Shown: positions 18,315 through 27,841 of the stretch, piece after piece
Layout: the number at the start of each line of letters is the position of its first letter
Numbering within the stretch: position 1 is the first letter of the stretch
Source: Kitasatospora sp. CB01950
GTDB taxonomy: Bacteria > Actinomycetota > Actinomycetes > Streptomycetales > Streptomycetaceae
Length of the DNA stretch: 64,000 nucleotides
Assembly (NCBI RefSeq): GCF_001905465.1
Contig: NZ_LISX01000005.1
Location: 307,386-371,385, forward strand
Direction: 5' to 3'
Made by a program: the position numbers and the translations under genes
Notes under the pieces: model-generated
What the model was told of the DNA's origin: nothing
What the model saw: the letters and a program-made list of their open reading frames with translations, nothing else
Database searches by the model: none

Positions 18315-19325
18315 TCAGACCTCGCGGGCGTCCGAGGTGTTGCTCATGTCGGCGTAGCGGGAGCCCTGCACCCGGCCGCCGATCAGGTCCAGCTCGGCCA
18401 GCTCCTCGGCGGTCAGCTTCAGCGCGGTGGCCGCGGCGTTCTCCTCCAGCCGGCTGCGCTTGCGGGTGCCCGGGATCGGCACCACCGCCAGGCCGTGCAC
18501 CTCGGCCCGCTGCTGCACCCAGGCCAGCGCGACCTGCGCGGCCGCCGCCCCGCGCTCCGCGGCGATCTTCCGGATCGGCTCGACCAGCTCCGCGTTCCCG
18601 GCCGCGTTCTCGCCGGTGAACTGCGGCAGGTGGCGCCGGAAGTCGTCCGCGCCGAGCTTCCCGGCGTCGGCGAACGCCCCGGTCAGGAAGCCCCGGCCGA
18701 GCGGCGAGTACGGCACCAGCGCCACACCCAGCTCCGCCGCCACCGGCACCGCGCTGCGCTCCGGACCGCGGGAGAACAGCGACCACTCGGACTGCAGCGC
18801 CGCGATCGGGTGCACCGCGTACGCCTCCCGCAGCTCCGGGCCGGTCACCTCGGACAGGCCCAGGTGCTTCACCTTGCCGGCCGCGACCAGCTCCGCCATC
18901 GCCCCGACCGACTCGGCCAGCGGCACCTCGGGGTTGCGCCGGTGCATGTAGTACAGGTCGATCTCGTCCACCCCGAGCCGGCGCAGCGAGGCGTCCACCG
19001 CCTGCCGGATGTACGCCGGGTCGTTGTTCACGCCCCGGTAGGACGGGTCGTCCGCGCGCCGCTCGATCGCGAACTTGGTGGCCAGCACCACCTGGTCGCG
19101 GTGCGCCCGGACGAACGGGCCGATCAGCTCCTCGTTGGCGCCCGAGCCGTAGATGTCGGCGGTGTCGAACAGGGTCACCCCGAGCTCCAGCGCCCGGCCG
19201 AGGGTGGCCAGCGCCTCCTCGGTGTCGGTCGGGCCGTAGAACTCGCTCATCCCCATGCAGCCCAGGCCCTGCACGCCCACGACGGGGCCGTTGCTGCCGA
19301 GCCGAGTGGTCTCGATGCTGCTCAT
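18315..19325 (-). CDS. Aldo/keto reductase
   Basis: A 336-residue NADPH-dependent (beta/alpha)8 aldo/keto reductase of the YhdN/AKR13-like group. The tetrad is visible: Asp and Tyr in LFDTADIYG, Lys in VVLATKFAI, His in DLYYMHRRNP. The C-terminal cofactor loop VVPIPGTRKRSRLEEN is conserved. It overlaps the upstream MerR gene by four bases and is thus co-transcribed and coupled with its likely regulator. The natural substrate is unknown. Confidence 0.93.
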   Translation of the reverse strand: MSSIETTRLGSNGPVVGVQGLGCMGMSEFYGPTDTEEALATLGRALELGVTLFDTADIYGSGANEELIGPFVRAHRDQVVLATKFAIERRADDPSYRGVNNDPAYIRQAVDASLRRLGVDEIDLYYMHRRNPEVPLAESVGAMAELVAAGKVKHLGLSEVTGPELREAYAVHPIAALQSEWSLFSRGPERSAVPVAAELGVALVPYSPLGRGFLTGAFADAGKLGADDFRRHLPQFTGENAAGNAELVEPIRKIAAERGAAAAQVALAWVQQRAEVHGLAVVPIPGTRKRSRLEENAAATALKLTAEELAELDLIGGRVQGSRYADMSNTSDAREV

Positions 19326-19843
19326 GCGCTCTTCCTGTCCTCGATCGGGTGGTACCCCGTTGTCCCATTCGTCTCGTCGCCGTCCGCACCGGCCGCGGCC
19401 GCCTCCTCCTGCTCGCCGTACAGGTCGATCTTCCGATCGATCACGGCGAGCGTGGCATGCAGGTCCGCGAGGCGCTGCCGGACCTCCGCCCGGTGGTCCA
19501 CCAGCAGCTGCCGGCGCGCCGCCCGGGTGGCGTCCCCGTCCCGCACCAGCTCGATGTACCGGACCATGTCGGCCACCGGCATCCCGGTCAGCCGGAGCTT
19601 GGTCAGGAACGCCAGCCGGGCCAGGTCCGCGTCGCTGTACCGGCGCTGCCCCGCGTGCGAGCGGTCCACCGGGTCCAGCAGGCCGATCCGCTCGTACCAG
19701 CGCAGTGTGTGCGCCGACAGCCCGCTGATCGCGGACACCTCACTGATCCCGTGCCGCGGCGTCCGGTCCGGCACCGCGAGCGGCGCACCGAACGCCCGCT
19801 CGCACGGCGACAGTTGAGAACCACGCTGGATTGACGCTGCCAT
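19322..19843 (-). CDS. MerR family transcriptional regulator
   Basis: A 173-residue MerR regulator. The winged helix covers about 34-100 (ISEVSAISGLSAHTLRWYERIGLL), followed by a coiled-coil dimer helix (about 110-145) and an Ala/Gly-rich tail. No Cys pair for metal binding is visible, so an organic or redox signal is more likely. The first 33 residues precede the HTH and are atypical; a GTG at 19774 could be the true start. A TTGGAG-N4-CTCCAA palindrome lies upstream, the typical MerR operator type. Confidence 0.88.
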   Translation of the reverse strand: MAASIQRGSQLSPCERAFGAPLAVPDRTPRHGISEVSAISGLSAHTLRWYERIGLLDPVDRSHAGQRRYSDADLARLAFLTKLRLTGMPVADMVRYIELVRDGDATRAARRQLLVDHRAEVRQRLADLHATLAVIDRKIDLYGEQEEAAAAGADGDETNGTTGYHPIEDRKSA

Positions 19844-19892
19844 CTGGAACTTGACCCCCGGTCTCGGCGACGACGACTCCGACGCTACTCAG

Positions 19893-19908
19893 TTGGAGCG
19901 CACTCCAA
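19893..19908 (-). promoter_or_regulatory. Putative MerR operator
   Basis: TTGGAG-N4-CTCCAA (19893-19898 and 19903-19908) sits 50 bp before the MerR gene and just before the divergent serine hydrolase promoter. On the minus strand TTGGAG could also be the -35 element, as expected for MerR control. Confidence 0.5.
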
Positions 19909-19957
19909 GCAAGCCTGGCACACCGGATCTCCGCACCCGTCGTTTAGAGTGCGCCCC

Positions 19958-20782
19958 ATGCAGAGCTTGCGCACGATCGACAACTGGCCGGTACCGAACG
20001 CCGCGGCGGCGGTCGTACGGAGCGACGGCGCCCTGCTCGGCACGCACGGGCCGCAGGACCACCTGTTCCCGCTCGCCTCCATCACCAAGCTGATCAGCTC
20101 CTACGCCGCGCTGATCGCCGTCGAGGAAGGCGTCTTCGAACTCGACGACCCGGCCGGCCCCGAGGGCTCCACCGTCCGCCACCTGCTGGCCCACACCTCC
20201 GGCCTCGCCTTCGACGAGCACCGCGTGATGGCCGCCCCCGGCAACCGCCGCCTCTACTCCAACGCCGGCTTCGACGTCCTCGCCACCACCCTGGAACACG
20301 CCTCCGGCATCCCGTTCGCCCAGTACGTGGCCGAGGCCGTCCTCCAGCCCCTCGGCATGCACGCCTCCCTCATCAACACCGCCCACCGTGCACCTGCCGG
20401 CGCGGGCGGCCTCTCCACCGCCGCCGACCTCGCCCGCTTCGCCGCCGAGCTCCAGTCCCCCAAGCTCCTCGACCCCGGCACCCTCCACGCCGCGACCCGC
20501 GAAGTCGCCTTCCCCGGCCTCAACGGCGTCCTCCCCGGCTTCGGCCACCGCCGCCCCAACGACTGGGGCCTCGGCTTCGAGATCCGCAGCCACAAGACCC
20601 CCCACTGGACCGGCACCGCCAACTCCCCCGCCACCTTCGGCCACTTCGGCCAGTCCGGCACCTTCCTCTGGGTCGACCCCACCGCCGGCCTCGCCTGCCT
20701 CGCCCTCACCGACCGCGACTTCGGCCCCTGGGCAGCGGAGGCCTGGCCCCAGCTCTCCGACGCGGTCCTCGCCGAGATGTAG
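19958..20782 (+). CDS. Serine hydrolase, class C beta-lactamase-like family
   Basis: A 274-residue penicillin-binding-like serine hydrolase. Catalytic SxxK is Ser41-Lys44 (SITK), the second motif is YSN at 101-103 and the third is HFG at 230-232, replacing the KTG of true lactamases. No signal peptide is seen, so it is probably cytoplasmic; such proteins are usually esterases or peptidases and not resistance enzymes. TAGAGT ends seven bases before the ATG and no ribosome site exists, indicating a leaderless mRNA. It diverges from the MerR gene and ends before a large inverted-repeat element. Confidence 0.88.
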   Translation: MQSLRTIDNWPVPNAAAAVVRSDGALLGTHGPQDHLFPLASITKLISSYAALIAVEEGVFELDDPAGPEGSTVRHLLAHTSGLAFDEHRVMAAPGNRRLYSNAGFDVLATTLEHASGIPFAQYVAEAVLQPLGMHASLINTAHRAPAGAGGLSTAADLARFAAELQSPKLLDPGTLHAATREVAFPGLNGVLPGFGHRRPNDWGLGFEIRSHKTPHWTGTANSPATFGHFGQSGTFLWVDPTAGLACLALTDRDFGPWAAEAWPQLSDAVLAEM

Positions 20783-20809
20783 CGGGTGCGAAACCAGGGA
20801 GAGCGCAAC

Positions 20810-20941
20810 CAGGGGCGCGGGGAACTGCGCGGAGGGGAACGCGCCACGTCCGCAAGATCGCGACGCAGGACAATGACCTGCACGTGATCGCGACCTTGCG
20901 GACGGACCTTGCGCTTGTCGCGTCAGTTCCCCGCGCCCCTG
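20810..20941. repeat. Large nested inverted repeat (Streptomyces GC-rich type)
   Basis: The outer arms are CAGGGGCGCGGGGAACTG at 20810-20827 (extended by CGC to 20830) and their complement at 20921-20941. An inner perfect 10-bp stem is CGTCCGCAAG (20847-20856) with CTTGCGGACG (20895-20904), enclosing a further GCAGG/CCTGC pair. It lies between convergent genes and may terminate both. The outer arm motif is the same as in 9532-9615. Confidence 0.8.
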
Positions 20942-20953
20942 TTCTCGCGCCCG

Positions 20954-21778
20954 CTAGCCGAATTGCAGCGGGGTGTGCATCTCCCAGAGCAGCAACTCCA
21001 CCCCGTCCTCCCCCGCCGTCGGGTCCGCGAACGCGTCCCCCGTGATCCGAATCGCGTCCCCCGCGCCCGCCGAGCGCCCACCCCCCTGCGGCCCCGGGAC
21101 AGTCCGGTAGCCGACCGAGCCGGCCACCACGTGCACGTAGCGGAACGGCGCAGCCGGCAGCTCCGGCAGCGGAGCCCACGCCCCGGCCCGGACCAGCCAC
21201 AGTGCCGCGTCCGCCCGCCGCAGGAGCAGCGCCTCGTCCGACTCCCGCCCCGAAGCCAGCAACGTCAGCCCGTCCGCCACCGGCACGGCCCGCAGCCCGA
21301 ACCCGGGCGCACCCCCGAACTCGTCGGGCTGGAGCCACATCTGAAGAAACGTCACAGCCTCCGAAGCCCCGCCGAGGTTGCGCTCCGTATGCGTGATGCC
21401 CGCCCCCGCCGACTGCACCTGGACCATCCCGGGCCGCACCACGCTCGCGTGCCCCGCGTCGTCGCGGTGGGCGAGCGCCCCGCCGGTCACCCAGGTGACG
21501 ATCTCGGTGTCGGTGTGCCGGTGCGCCTCGTACCCGGCGCCGGGTGCGAGCTTCTCCTCGTTGCAGGCGAGGAGTGCCCCGAACGAGGTGTTCTTCGGGT
21601 CGTAGTGCCCGGCGAAGGAGAACGCGTGCCGGGTGGTGATGCCTTCGGCGGGTTCCGACAGGTAACGCTCGGCGCTGCGGCGCAGGTCGGCGCGCCCGCG
21701 TTCCTTCCGTCCGCCCCCGGACGCGGGTTCGGAGCTGTCAGAGGGCTGCCCGTCCCGGGCCGAGGAATCCACGCTCAC
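20954..21778 (-). CDS. Pirin family protein
   Basis: A 274-residue bicupin of the pirin family. Metal-ligand positions His86, His88, His130 and Glu132 follow the pirin pattern (HRHTDTEIVTW and ITHTERN). Some bacterial pirins have quercetin 2,3-dioxygenase activity or modulate pyruvate and fatty acid metabolism. The start is taken as GTG at 21778 because TACCGT ends seven bases before it, giving a leaderless mRNA; ATG at 21784 is a two-codon alternative. It is divergent from fasR, so a link to acyl metabolism is possible by position only. Confidence 0.88.
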   Translation of the reverse strand: MSVDSSARDGQPSDSSEPASGGGRKERGRADLRRSAERYLSEPAEGITTRHAFSFAGHYDPKNTSFGALLACNEEKLAPGAGYEAHRHTDTEIVTWVTGGALAHRDDAGHASVVRPGMVQVQSAGAGITHTERNLGGASEAVTFLQMWLQPDEFGGAPGFGLRAVPVADGLTLLASGRESDEALLLRRADAALWLVRAGAWAPLPELPAAPFRYVHVVAGSVGYRTVPGPQGGGRSAGAGDAIRITGDAFADPTAGEDGVELLLWEMHTPLQFG

Positions 21779-21869
21779 GGGCATTACGGTAGCCGGTGTG
21801 ACGGGTGCCACCGGCCTTCTCGGCGCGGGGTGTGCACGAGCACCCGTCCGCGTGAGGCAGGCTAGTGCC

Positions 21870-23222
21870 GTGCCATCCGCTTCAGCGAAACCCGACAAAG
21901 CATCCGACCGGACATCCGGCGAGCCCCCCTCCCCGGAGCGGTCCGCCGACCGGGGCCCGGAGAAGAAGCCCGCGAAACGTGCGGCGCAGCCGGCCCGCGC
22001 CGCCGCGGTGCCCGGTCGCGGCCGGATGACCGCCGAGGAGCGCCGACTCGCCGCCGATCGCGCCGAGTTGCGGGCGGCGACGCTCAAGCGGCTGGAGAAG
22101 TCGGCGGGCAAGCTGGCGTCCGCGGCGATCGCCCGGATGGACGACCAGCTGGCCTGGTACCGGCGGATGCCGCCGGAGCACCGGTCGTGGATCGGCCTGG
22201 TCGCGCAGGCGGGCATCGCGGCGTTCACCGAGTGGTACCGGCATCCGGAGGCGCCGCAGGCGATCTCCACCGATGTGTTCGGGACCGCGCCCCGGGAGTT
22301 GACCCGGGCGATCACGCTGCGGCAGACGGTGGAGCTGATCCGCACCACGATCGAGGTGATGGAGGAGGCCATCGAGGAGGTGGCCGCGCCCGGCGACGAG
22401 GCGGGCATGCGCGAGTCGGTGCTCGTGTACGCCCGGGAGATCGCCTTCGCCACCGCCCAGGTGTACGCGCAGGCCGCGGAGGCCCGCGGCGCGTGGGACG
22501 CCCGGCTGGAGGCGCTGGTCGTCAACTCGCTGCTGTCCGGTGACGCCGACGAGGGCGTGCTGTCCCGGGCGGCGGCGCTGGGCTGGGGTCAGCCGAGCCA
22601 GGTGCGGGTGGTGATGGGCAGCGCCCCGGACGGCGACAGCGAGCTGGTGGTGGAGGCCATCCGCCGCGCCGCCCGGTACGCCAAGCTGCATGTGCTGACG
22701 GGTGTGCTGGGCCGCCGCCTGGTGGTGGTGGTCGGCGGCGACAAGGAGCCCGTGCACGCCGCACGGGCGCTCATCGGTCAGTTCGCGCCGGGCCCGGTGG
22801 TGGTCGGTCCGACGGTCGGCGACCTGCTGTCGGCGACGCGCTCGGCGCACGCGGCGGCGCAGGGCCTGAAGGCGTGCGCCGCGTGGCCGGACGCGCCCCG
22901 CCCGGTGCTCGCCGACGACCTGCTGCCGGAACGCGCGCTGGCGGGCGACGAAGTGGCGCGCCGTCAGCTGGTGGAGGAGATCTACACACCTCTGGAGGAG
23001 GCCGGTTCGGCACTCCTGGAGACGCTGAGTGTCTATCTGGAGCAGGCGTCCTCCCTGGAAGGCGCGGCCCGGATGCTCTTCGTCCACCCGAACACCGTCC
23101 GCTACCGGCTACGTCGTGTGACTGACGTCACCGGCTATGCTCCGTCGGACGTCCGTTCGGCATTCACCCTGCGCATCGCCCTTGCCCTGGGGCGTCTCGG
23201 TTCCGGTCCTGATCAGGGCTGA
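21870..23222 (+). CDS. fasR: FasR, PucR-type activator of fatty acid synthesis genes
   Basis: A 450-residue regulator with a PucR-type C-terminal helix-turn-helix (LEGAARMLFVHPNTVRYRLRRV near 395-416) after a GGDEF-like central region. In Streptomyces, FasR binds the promoter of the fabD-fabH-acpP-fabF operon and activates it; the same gene order here makes the identification firm. The N-terminal about 60 residues are low-complexity Ala/Pro/Arg. GTG at 21870 is my choice; reading from 21798 is possible but overlaps the divergent pirin promoter. The operon starts 90 bp downstream. Confidence 0.9.
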   Translation: MPSASAKPDKASDRTSGEPPSPERSADRGPEKKPAKRAAQPARAAAVPGRGRMTAEERRLAADRAELRAATLKRLEKSAGKLASAAIARMDDQLAWYRRMPPEHRSWIGLVAQAGIAAFTEWYRHPEAPQAISTDVFGTAPRELTRAITLRQTVELIRTTIEVMEEAIEEVAAPGDEAGMRESVLVYAREIAFATAQVYAQAAEARGAWDARLEALVVNSLLSGDADEGVLSRAAALGWGQPSQVRVVMGSAPDGDSELVVEAIRRAARYAKLHVLTGVLGRRLVVVVGGDKEPVHAARALIGQFAPGPVVVGPTVGDLLSATRSAHAAAQGLKACAAWPDAPRPVLADDLLPERALAGDEVARRQLVEEIYTPLEEAGSALLETLSVYLEQASSLEGAARMLFVHPNTVRYRLRRVTDVTGYAPSDVRSAFTLRIALALGRLGSGPDQG

Positions 23223-23312
23223 TCGAACTGTAGGGAATCCACAATCCGACGTGCTTTTCTTCGTCATCGTCGCCTACCCGCCCCACGGCGTCCGGCGAGA
23301 GAGGGTTGAACC

Positions 23313-24251
23313 GTGCTCGTTATCGTCGCCCCTGGACAGGGTGCCCAGACTCCCGGCTTCCTCAACCCCTGGCTCGAACTGGACGGCGTCGCCGACCGGC
23401 TGCGCCAGTGGTCGGAGGTGGCCGGCCTCGATCTGGTGCGCGCCGGAACCGAGGCCTCCGAGGAGGAGATCAAGGACACCGCCGTCGCCCAGCCGCTGCT
23501 GGTGGCCGCCGGTCTGGTGACCGCTCAGGCGCTGCTGCCGCAGGGCGTGTCCGCGTCCGTCGGCGCGGTGGCCGGCCACAGCGTGGGCGAGATCACCGTC
23601 GCCGCGCTGGCCGGGGTGCTGTCCGAGCAGGACGCGCTGGCCTTCGTCCGCGAGCGCAGCCTCGGCATGGCGGAGGCCGCCGCGGCCACCGCGACCGGCA
23701 TGACGGCGGTGCTCGGCGGTGACCCGGAGGTGGTCGCCGCGAAGCTCGCCGAGCACGGCGTCACCCCGGCGAACAACAACGGCGGCGGCCAGATCGTCGC
23801 GGCCGGCACGCTGGAGCAGCTCGCCGCGCTGAAGGCGGACCCGCCGGCCGGCGCGCGCCTGATCCCGCTGAAGGTCGCGGGCGCGTTCCACACCGAGCAC
23901 ATGGCCCCGGGCGTGGCCCGGCTGGAGAAGCTGGCGCCGACGCTGACCACGGCGAACCCGTCGGTCGCGTACGTGTCCAACAAGGACGGCGAGGTGGTCG
24001 GCGACGGCGCCGAGGTGCTGGCCCGTCTGGTCGCGCAGGTGTCCAACCCGGTCCGCTGGGACCTGTGCATGGAGACCCTGCAGCAGCTGGGCGCGACCGC
24101 CGTGATCGAGCTGTCCCCCGCCGGAACCCTCACCAACCTGGTCAAGCGGAACGTCAAGGGCGTCGCCACGCTGGCCTTGAAGTCCCCCGCCGATCTCGAC
24201 CGGGCCCGCGAGCTCGTGGCCGAGCACGGCAGCCAGGAGAAGTCCGCATGA
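23313..24251 (+). CDS. fabD: Malonyl-CoA:ACP malonyltransferase
   Basis: A 312-residue FabD that loads malonate from CoA onto ACP for fatty acid synthesis (and may serve polyketide synthases). GQGAQ at 8-12, the nucleophile Ser90 in GHSVGE and His193 in AFHTEH are in the expected places. GTG at 23313 has GAGAGGG upstream. The stop overlaps the fabH start by four bases. The 90-bp gap after fasR should contain the FasR-dependent promoter. Confidence 0.97.
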   Translation: MLVIVAPGQGAQTPGFLNPWLELDGVADRLRQWSEVAGLDLVRAGTEASEEEIKDTAVAQPLLVAAGLVTAQALLPQGVSASVGAVAGHSVGEITVAALAGVLSEQDALAFVRERSLGMAEAAAATATGMTAVLGGDPEVVAAKLAEHGVTPANNNGGGQIVAAGTLEQLAALKADPPAGARLIPLKVAGAFHTEHMAPGVARLEKLAPTLTTANPSVAYVSNKDGEVVGDGAEVLARLVAQVSNPVRWDLCMETLQQLGATAVIELSPAGTLTNLVKRNVKGVATLALKSPADLDRARELVAEHGSQEKSA

Positions 24252-25276
24252 GTGCCACCATCAAGCCGGCCACCGGCGCCCAGTTCTCGCGCATCCTCGG
24301 TGTCGGCGGCTACCGCCCGACCCGGGTGATCCCGAACTCGGAGGTGCTGAACTGGATCGACTCCTCGGACGAGTGGATCCGCTCCCGGTCCGGCATCGCG
24401 GAGCGCCGCTGGGCCGGTCCGGAGGAGACCGTCGCCGAGATGTCGGTGCGGGCGGCCACCCGGGCCGTCGCGATGTCCGGGATCGCTCCGGAGCAGATCG
24501 GCGGCGTCATCGTCGCCACCGTCTCGCACCTGAAGCAGACCCCGGCGATCGCCACCGAGATCGCCCAGCGGCTCGGCTGCGGCACCGCCCCCGCGTTCGA
24601 CATCTCCGCCGCCTGCGCGGGCTTCGGCTACGGCCTGAGCCTGGCCGACGGCATGGTGCGCGGCGGCTCCGCCGAGTACGTGCTGGTGATCGGCGTGGAG
24701 CGGCTCTCCGACCTGACCGACAAGTCGGACCGCTCGACCGCGTTCATCTTCGGCGACGGCGCGGGCGCCGCGATCGTCGGCCCGTCCGACACCCCCGGCA
24801 TCGGCAAGGTGATCTGGGGCGCGGACGGCTCGCAGTCCGACGTCATCTCGCAGACCAAGGCCTGGGACACCGCCTTCGCCAAGCCCGACGCCGTCAACGG
24901 CGCGGGCGAGGAGACCAAGTGGCCCGCGCTGCGGATGGAGGGCCAGACGGTCTTCCGCTGGGCGGTGTACGACATGGCGAAGGTCGCCCAGCAGGCGCTG
25001 GACGCCGCCGGGATCACCGCCGACCAGCTCGGCGCGTTCATCCCGCACCAGGCCAACATGCGCATCATCGACGCCATGATCAAGACGCTGAAGCTGCCCG
25101 CCGAGGTCCCGGTGGCGCGCGACATCGTCGAGACCGGCAACACCTCCGCCGCCTCCATTCCGCTCGCCATGGAGCGGATGCTGGAGCGCGGCGAGGCCAA
25201 GAGCGGCGATCTCGCGCTGATCATCGGCTTCGGGGCCGGTCTGGTCTACGCCGCAGCAGTCGTTACTCTCCCCTAG
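24248..25276 (+). CDS. fabH: Beta-ketoacyl-ACP synthase III
   Basis: A 342-residue FabH that starts chains by condensing acyl-CoA (branched and straight in Streptomyces) with malonyl-ACP. The triad Cys123 (AACAGF), His267 (PHQANMR) and Asn298 (TGNTS) is intact. It is translationally coupled to fabD through ATGA. The acpP gene follows after 79 bp. Confidence 0.97.
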   Translation: MSATIKPATGAQFSRILGVGGYRPTRVIPNSEVLNWIDSSDEWIRSRSGIAERRWAGPEETVAEMSVRAATRAVAMSGIAPEQIGGVIVATVSHLKQTPAIATEIAQRLGCGTAPAFDISAACAGFGYGLSLADGMVRGGSAEYVLVIGVERLSDLTDKSDRSTAFIFGDGAGAAIVGPSDTPGIGKVIWGADGSQSDVISQTKAWDTAFAKPDAVNGAGEETKWPALRMEGQTVFRWAVYDMAKVAQQALDAAGITADQLGAFIPHQANMRIIDAMIKTLKLPAEVPVARDIVETGNTSAASIPLAMERMLERGEAKSGDLALIIGFGAGLVYAAAVVTLP

Positions 25277-25355
25277 GCGTTTTTCTCCGCACCACATGAA
25301 ACCCGCGGCGGTCCGCCGGACCGTCCGCCGTCACCACCGAAGAGGAGCAGCCGAT

Positions 25356-25598
25356 ATGGCTACCCAGACCGAGGTTCTCGAAGGTCTCGCCGAGATCGTG
25401 AACGAGATCGCCGGCATTCCGGTCGAGGACGTCGAGCTCGACAAGTCCTTCACCGACGACCTGGACGTCGACTCGCTGTCCATGGTCGAGGTCGTCGTCG
25501 CCGCCGAGGAGCGCTTCGGCGCGAAGATCCCGGACGACGAGGTCAAGAACCTGAAGACCGTCGGCGACGCGGTGAACTTCATCGTCGCCAACGTCTGA
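25356..25598 (+). CDS. acpP: Acyl carrier protein
   Basis: An 80-residue acidic ACP. Ser40 in DVDSLSMVE is the phosphopantetheine attachment site. GAGGAG lies upstream of ATG 25356; the in-frame extension upstream is Arg-rich linker. In the fabD-fabH-acpP-fabF order it is the housekeeping fatty acid ACP and not a polyketide ACP. Confidence 0.97.
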   Translation: MATQTEVLEGLAEIVNEIAGIPVEDVELDKSFTDDLDVDSLSMVEVVVAAEERFGAKIPDDEVKNLKTVGDAVNFIVANV

Positions 25599-25703
25599 CC
25601 AGTCGTCAGGCTGCCGGTCGGGGCGCGCCCGTCGCGCCCCGACCGTCCCCCTTTCCCCCCGGCCCGTCCGGCCCTCCGCTCAACGTGAAAGAAGAAGAAA
25701 CCA

Positions 25704-26972
<1,269 letters not shown>

Positions 26973-27002
26973 ACCGCCTGACAGCCACGCGCGAACGACC
27001 GC

Positions 27003-27043
27003 GCGACCGACCCGGCACTCGCTTCGAGTGCCGGGCCGGTCGC
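27003..27043. terminator. Bidirectional terminator between fabF and DUF3145 gene
   Basis: An 18-bp stem with one mismatch (27003-27020 with 27026-27043) and a 5-nt loop lies between the convergent fabF and DUF3145 genes. Confidence 0.88.
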
Positions 27044-27050
27044 GTCCGCA

Positions 27051-27545
27051 TCACACCACCTGGTGCAGCCACCTGACCGGCGCGCCCTCGCCCGCGTACC
27101 GGAACGGCTCCAACTCGTCGTCCCAGGGCTTGCCGAGCAGCCGGCCGATCTCCGCCTCCAGGTCGCTGCCCTCGCTGCGGGAGCGCAGCAGCACGGCCCG
27201 CAGTCGGTCCTCGGGGATCAGGATGTCGCCGTGGATGCCGGTGACGGCGTGGAAGATGCCGAGGCTGGGCGTGGAGGAGTACCGTTCGCCCTCGGCCGTG
27301 GCGCTGGGCTCGCCGGTCACCTCGTAGCGCATCAACTGCCGGCCGCGCAGCGCGGAGGCGAGTTTGGAGGCGGTACCGGCCTCTCCCTGCCAGGAGAGTT
27401 CGGACCGCCAGTGGCCGGGCGCGGCGGGCTGCCGGATCCAGTCGAGGTTGACCCGCACGCCGAGAACGCCCGCCACCGCCCACTCGACGTGCGGGCACAG
27501 CGCGCGTGGCGCGGAGTGGATGTAGAGCACACCACGTGTCGTCAC
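27051..27545 (-). CDS. DUF3145 family protein
   Basis: A 164-residue protein of the actinobacterial DUF3145 family, function unknown. It starts MTTRGVLYIHSAP and contains conserved PHVEWAVAG and GIHGDILIPEDRL segments. No catalytic motif or membrane segment is visible. GTG at 27545 has GGAGG nearby. It is found next to the fab operon in Streptomyces, which I recognise as conserved synteny. Convergent with fabF, it is not part of that operon. Confidence 0.88.
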   Translation of the reverse strand: MTTRGVLYIHSAPRALCPHVEWAVAGVLGVRVNLDWIRQPAAPGHWRSELSWQGEAGTASKLASALRGRQLMRYEVTGEPSATAEGERYSSTPSLGIFHAVTGIHGDILIPEDRLRAVLLRSRSEGSDLEAEIGRLLGKPWDDELEPFRYAGEGAPVRWLHQVV

Positions 27546-27759
27546 CGGGACCTCCTGGCTGTGGACGAGGGTCGCCTTCCCCAGCTGCCTCGCGCCGTCG
27601 CCGGTAGGTACTGACCAGTGGCTACCCCGTGACGCTCAACTTATTCGACATTAGGTCATCAAATCGAGCAAAACGGACAAGCTTTCACTCCATGCTAGTC
27701 GGTTCCCCCGGGAGGTCTACCCCCACAGCGCCCACCTCCCCCGAACGGCCCTAACCGCG

Positions 27760-27792
27760 CGCCCCCACCGGATCGCGCTACCGGTGGGGGCG
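27760..27792 (-). terminator. Terminator hairpin after oxidoreductase gene
   Basis: A perfect 12-bp stem (27760-27771 with 27781-27792) with a 9-nt loop, downstream of the minus-strand oxidoreductase stop at 27842. Between it and the DUF3145 start is an AT-rich island (about 27635-27700) that probably holds the DUF3145 promoter. Confidence 0.82.
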
Positions 27793-27841
27793 TGTTGACG
27801 GAGGGCCAAGTGACGCACCGTCAGGTCGACTGCTTGTCGGA

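Noticed and set aside
20954..22525. Long frame joining pirin to sequence antisense to fasR
   Set aside because: Pirin similarity starts near 21778 and a plausible promoter lies there; the rest is the shadow of fasR.
26973..27050. Small gene between fabF and the DUF3145 gene
   Set aside because: The gap is filled by a strong bidirectional terminator stem.
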